From Anaerococcus nagyae (GTDB lineage: Bacteria > Bacillota > Clostridia > Tissierellales > Peptoniphilaceae): 64,000 nucleotides of DNA. Position 1 is the first letter of the stretch. Each line of letters begins with the position of its first letter. This document shows, piece by piece, positions 61,380 to 64,000 of this stretch. The notes under the pieces were generated by a model, which was not told the origin of the DNA, searched no databases, and saw only the letters and a list, made by a program, of their open reading frames with translations. The stretch spans positions 1 through 64,000 of the forward strand of contig NZ_JAGGLS010000007.1 in NCBI RefSeq assembly GCF_017874535.1, in the 5' to 3' direction. A program made the position numbers and the translations under genes.

Positions 61380-62041
61380 TGAAATTACTTTTTGATTGTG
61401 ACGGAACTATACTTGATTCTATGCATATTTGGATAGATCCAATCAATAAAATTTTTGAGAAATATGACTTTAGTTTAAGTAGTCTTCCTGCTGAAGAAAA
61501 AGGTAAGATTGAGGCTCTTCCACTAGATGGAATGTGCGCTTTTATAGCTGAAAATCTTGCCAAAGATATGACTAAAGATGAAGTTAGAGACTATTTTAAT
61601 GAAATTATAGAAGATGGTTATAGGAACTCTCTAATGCCAAAAGATGGAGCTATTAAATCCTTAGAAGAATTACATAAGGCAGGTTATCAGATGGCTATAG
61701 CTTCTTCAACTGACTCTATATATTTAAAACTTGCTTTTGAAAGGCTAGGCATAGCTGATTACTTTAGTTTTTATACTACACCTGATTTGACAAATTATAA
61801 AAAGTCAGATCCAAAATATTGGCAATATGCTATAGACAAATTTGGGGTAGATGCATCTGATATCATCCTATATGATGATGCTTTATATGCTATAAAAGTA
61901 GCTAAGAATATGGGAATACATAGCTGCGGGGTGAAGGATTTTCCTTATAATGAGAATGAATGGGATGATATAAAAAATATAGCTGATCTTACTATGGATA
62001 CTATAGCTCTTATTGATAAAGATAATTTGTTAAACGAATAA
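61379..62041 (+). CDS. HAD family hydrolase (phosphatase-like)
   Basis: 220 residues, HAD IA. Motif I is LFDCDGTILDSMH (nucleophile Asp near residue 6), motif II ASSTDS, the Lys in YKKSDPKYW and motif IV LYDDALYAIKVAKNM. The catalytic-domain spacing is normal. It is the third gene of the operon with the PHP hydrolase, sharing an A with its stop codon (TAATG). Substrate unknown. Confidence 0.83.
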   Translation: MKLLFDCDGTILDSMHIWIDPINKIFEKYDFSLSSLPAEEKGKIEALPLDGMCAFIAENLAKDMTKDEVRDYFNEIIEDGYRNSLMPKDGAIKSLEELHKAGYQMAIASSTDSIYLKLAFERLGIADYFSFYTTPDLTNYKKSDPKYWQYAIDKFGVDASDIILYDDALYAIKVAKNMGIHSCGVKDFPYNENEWDDIKNIADLTMDTIALIDKDNLLNE

Positions 62042-62070
62042 AAAAATTACTATAAATATAAAAGTTCAGT

Positions 62071-62218
62071 AGCTGTTACAGAATGAATAAAGCGTCCCAA
62101 AATCATTAGAAGAACCTCTATGAAAATTTTGTTTTCATGAGTCTGCAAGCATGTAAAAAATTTCTTAAGATAACCTTCTAATGATGTGATGATAATTATT
62201 CATAGTTTTGCAACAGCT
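62071..62218. repeat. Dispersed hairpin repeat B, copy 2
   Basis: 148 bp matching 43058-43199 in direct orientation. Ends AGCTGTT(A)CA and TGCAACAGCT are inverted repeats, followed inward by GAATGAATAA/TTATTCAT, and TCATTAGAAG/CTTCTAATGA pair perfectly. The central arm differs (TTTCATGAGTCTGCAAGCATG). Lies just behind the HAD gene. Confidence 0.75.
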
Positions 62219-62264
62219 CCTTTATTTTTCACTATTCTTATATGAAATATAGCTAGCTATTCCA

Positions 62265-62303
62265 ACAAGGAACAATATTATATAATATTGTTCCTTGTAT
62301 CTT
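62265..62303. terminator. Long palindromic terminator
   Basis: A perfect 34-bp palindrome (ACAAGGAACAATATTAT and its complement) ends in GTATCTTTATTT on the plus strand. It may serve the HAD operon or the leftward fumC-side transcript. Confidence 0.75.
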
Positions 62304-62350
62304 TATTTATTTCAGTTTTTATATTGACTTTCTAGTACTTTCCTTAAATT

Positions 62351-62947
62351 TTAATTAACGATATTGTTATAGGATGAATTACTTGCTATGATATTGATTT
62401 TCTCTTCACTTACCATAAACTTACTATAAAAATAATATAATCTAAATATTTTAGATTTTGTATAGATTAGCATATAGTGATTATTCTTACCTACATTATA
62501 TATGTATATTCTATTGTAATTTGCATCTTTTTGTGTACTTAGCTTGTTATCTCTTATATTTTCTTATCTCAATACTTTTTCATTTTTATTTATTAAATCA
62601 CTCTCTATTATAGTGAAAAATTTGTTATCGTTATAAAAATTGATAAATAATAAAAGATAGTTATCTTGCAGACTTTTGACAAAATATAAATTTACCTATT
62701 TCAATCGAACGTAGTGAGCGGAGAAATCTCATAAGATCTCTCCATGCACTCGTTTTTTCACTCACACTAAAACTCGTTTGCTAGGCAAACTTTTCTATGC
62801 TTTCGCACTAGTTTTAGAGATGAATGTAACAAATCAAGGTATATTCATCTAATCAAGATGGGTTGTAGCTTAATTTAAATTATTAATAAATTATAAAATC
62901 GACTTTGTATACTTTCTGAAAAACAGTTATCTTATTTTTTTATCCAT
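62351..62947 (-). pseudogene. Gene downstream of fumC destroyed by a repeat insertion
   Basis: An ATG at 62947, seven bases past the fumC stop with TAGGAG before it, starts MDKKIR and is cut by repeat A at 62924. On the other side of the element a coding-looking frame continues (LLLFINFYNDNKFFTIIES, DLINKNEKVLR), is broken by one TAA, then goes on (DANYNRIYIYNVGKNNHYM, LIYTKSKIFRLYYFYSKF, MVSEEKINIIASNSSYNN) to a stop at 62351-62353. Removing the element and one T rejoins the frame. The protein would have been about 106 residues; I do not recognise it. Confidence 0.55.
62668..62923. repeat. Dispersed repeat A, copy 2, with target duplication
   Basis: 256 bp matching 2011-2268 in inverted orientation. 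It is flanked by a 9-bp direct repeat, AGTTATCTT at 62659-62667 and 62924-62932, as expected for transposition. Its ends (GCAGACTTTTGACAAAATAT and, inverted, GTTTTTCAGAAAGTATACAA) are imperfect inverted repeats. It contains internal palindromes (GAGAAATCTC, GTTTGCTAGGCAAAC) and no gene. Confidence 0.8.
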
Positions 62948-62954
62948 AAAACTC

Positions 62955-64000
62955 CTATACCATGTCTTCTGCTCTTACATATTTGTCAAAATCTTCATCA
63001 GATAGATATCCCAAATCTTTATTAGCTTCTCTTAAAGTTAAGTTATTATCATAAGCATATTTTGCAATCTTACTTGCCTTATCATAACCTATATACGGAG
63101 ATAAACTTGTCACAAGCATTAAAGAGTTATCTAAATTCTCTTTTATCTTTAATTTATTAGCTTTAAGTCCTACTAGTAGATTTTCTCTAAAACATTTTAA
63201 GGACTTAGCAAGTAAGTTTATAGATTGATCCATATTATAAATTATTAATGGCATGTAGGCATTTAATTGAAGTTGCCCTTGACTATTAGCCATAGTTATA
63301 GCAAAATCATTTGCCATAACTTGGATTGTTACCATTGTCATTGACTCAACTTGAGTAGGATTTACCTTACCTGGCATTATGGATGATCCTGGTTCATTGG
63401 CAGGTATTATAAGTTCACCTATACCACATCTAGGACCAGAGGATAAAAATCTTATGTCATTAGCAATCTTATATAGATCGCTTGCTAAGGCCTTTAGGCT
63501 ACCATGACTATTTACTAAAGCTGATTTACTTGCTAACTCATAGAACTTATTATTATCACTTTCAAATTCACAATCTAATTGTTTTGAAAGCTCTTTTGCT
63601 ACCTTTTTACCAAAATCACTACTTGCATTTATTCCTGTTCCTACCGCAGTCCCGCCTATAGCCAGCCTTTTTAGATTCTCACTTACTACTTTTATTGTTT
63701 CGTAATCTCTTTTAACCATTACTTTCCATCCTGAAATTTCCTGGGAAAGTTTTAGAGGCGTTGCATCTTGTAAGTGAGTTCTTCCTGTTTTTATAGTCTC
63801 GTTTTCTTTTTCTAATTTTTCTAATATTTCGATAGTCGCTTCTATTTCTTTGTATAGATTTTCTTTTAGATTTAAGAAGCTTGATATATGCATAGCTGTT
63901 GGAAAAACATCATTTGATGATTGACTCATATTTACATCATCATTTGGATGTATGATACTTTTTCCATTCTTTTTATTTGCAATATGAGCTATTACTTCAT
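62955..64000 (-). CDS. fumC: Class II fumarate hydratase, N-terminal part beyond the window
   Basis: At least 347 residues are in the window; the frame continues through the right edge (EVIAHIANKKNGKSIIHPND). Signatures are NMSQSSNDVFPTAMH, TGRTHLQDATPLKLSQEISGW and GSSIMPGKVNPTQ with the catalytic Ser loop. The THLQDATP form favours fumarase over aspartate ammonia-lyase. It interconverts fumarate and malate. QLQLNAYMPLI differs from the usual FELNVF, so aspartase-like activity is not fully excluded. The stop overlaps the ribosome binding site of the broken downstream gene. Confidence 0.85.
   Translation of the reverse strand, partial: EVIAHIANKKNGKSIIHPNDDVNMSQSSNDVFPTAMHISSFLNLKENLYKEIEATIEILEKLEKENETIKTGRTHLQDATPLKLSQEISGWKVMVKRDYETIKVVSENLKRLAIGGTAVGTGINASSDFGKKVAKELSKQLDCEFESDNNKFYELASKSALVNSHGSLKALASDLYKIANDIRFLSSGPRCGIGELIIPANEPGSSIMPGKVNPTQVESMTMVTIQVMANDFAITMANSQGQLQLNAYMPLIIYNMDQSINLLAKSLKCFRENLLVGLKANKLKIKENLDNSLMLVTSLSPYIGYDKASKIAKYAYDNNLTLREANKDLGYLSDEDFDKYVRAEDMV

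Noticed and set aside
1-64000. CRISPR array, tRNA, rRNA or prophage genes
   Set aside because: No regularly spaced repeats, no cloverleaf with CCA-adjacent arms that I could recognise, and no phage structural or integrase genes were seen.

Overview
The window is low-GC, AT-rich DNA of Gram-positive (Firmicutes) type. The evidence is a ctsR-mcsA-mcsB-clpC stress operon with a CtsR-like operator, strong AGGAGG-type ribosome binding sites, a LafA/LafB-like glycolipid glycosyltransferase pair, lipobox-type binding proteins, a Mn2+ (yybP-ykoY) riboswitch and a yjdF-type leader. Gene content and codon use fit an anaerobic coccus of the Peptoniphilaceae, Anaerococcus-like; that placement is inference. 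There are no rRNA, tRNA, CRISPR or phage structural genes. The right edge cuts fumC.

Layout. 0-10.5 kb: three tandem leftward promoters and a broken small gene, DUF951-mscS, a dispersed repeat, a DUF2089-DUF4097 pair, glycolipid synthesis genes, two small membrane proteins, an ABC pair and a HAD phosphatase. 10.6-19.2 kb: pncB and an SDR facing fructokinase, manA, a D,D-carboxypeptidase, lepB, radA and a glutamate-cysteine ligase. 19.3-24.2 kb: a compact leftward operon headed by a 29-codon peptide gene, then a CPBP protease, a membrane protein, an ABC-2 ATPase and permease, and an ABC exporter. No modification enzyme is present. This is the best candidate for an undescribed peptide export/immunity or signalling system. 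24.5-40 kb: a frameshifted ogt, a maltodextrin-type ABC operon with an unusual extended MalF, the ctsR operon, and a ugp-like ABC operon. 40-50.6 kb: a zinc peptidase with a possible attenuated leader, Ktr/Trk K+ uptake, a DUF2207 protein, a miniaturised IS3-family element, LURP-one and M42 proteins, and a Mn-riboswitch-controlled P-type ATPase. 50.8-56.5 kb: a SAR2788-like putative toxin with a partner, YjdF with its riboswitch, panD-panC plus a BASS transporter, and a decayed bacteriocin-like peptide next to a small membrane protein. 56.8-64 kb: nucleoside hydrolase, ribokinase and two half-size chromate transporters, a PHP/HAD operon, and fumC followed by a gene destroyed by a repeat insertion.

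Two dispersed repeat families mark genome plasticity. Repeat A (about 256 bp; 2011-2268 and 62668-62923 in opposite orientation, plus an ends-only relic near 30900-30945) behaves like a MITE; one copy has a 9-bp target duplication. Repeat B (about 145 bp; 43058-43199 and 62071-62218) is a long imperfect hairpin. Several genes are decayed: ogt, the small gene at 49-229, the peptide at 56004-56210, and the gene downstream of fumC.

Functionally the region joins sugar uptake (MalEFGK-like, Ugp-like) and sugar entry (fructokinase, ManA), cofactor salvage (PncB, PanD/PanC with a transporter), envelope assembly (LafAB-like, LepB, DacA-like), protein quality control (CtsR/McsAB/ClpC), cation homeostasis (KtrAB, Mn2+ efflux) and peptide-based competition or signalling. 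All functions are inferred from visible motifs and family knowledge; no searches were run.
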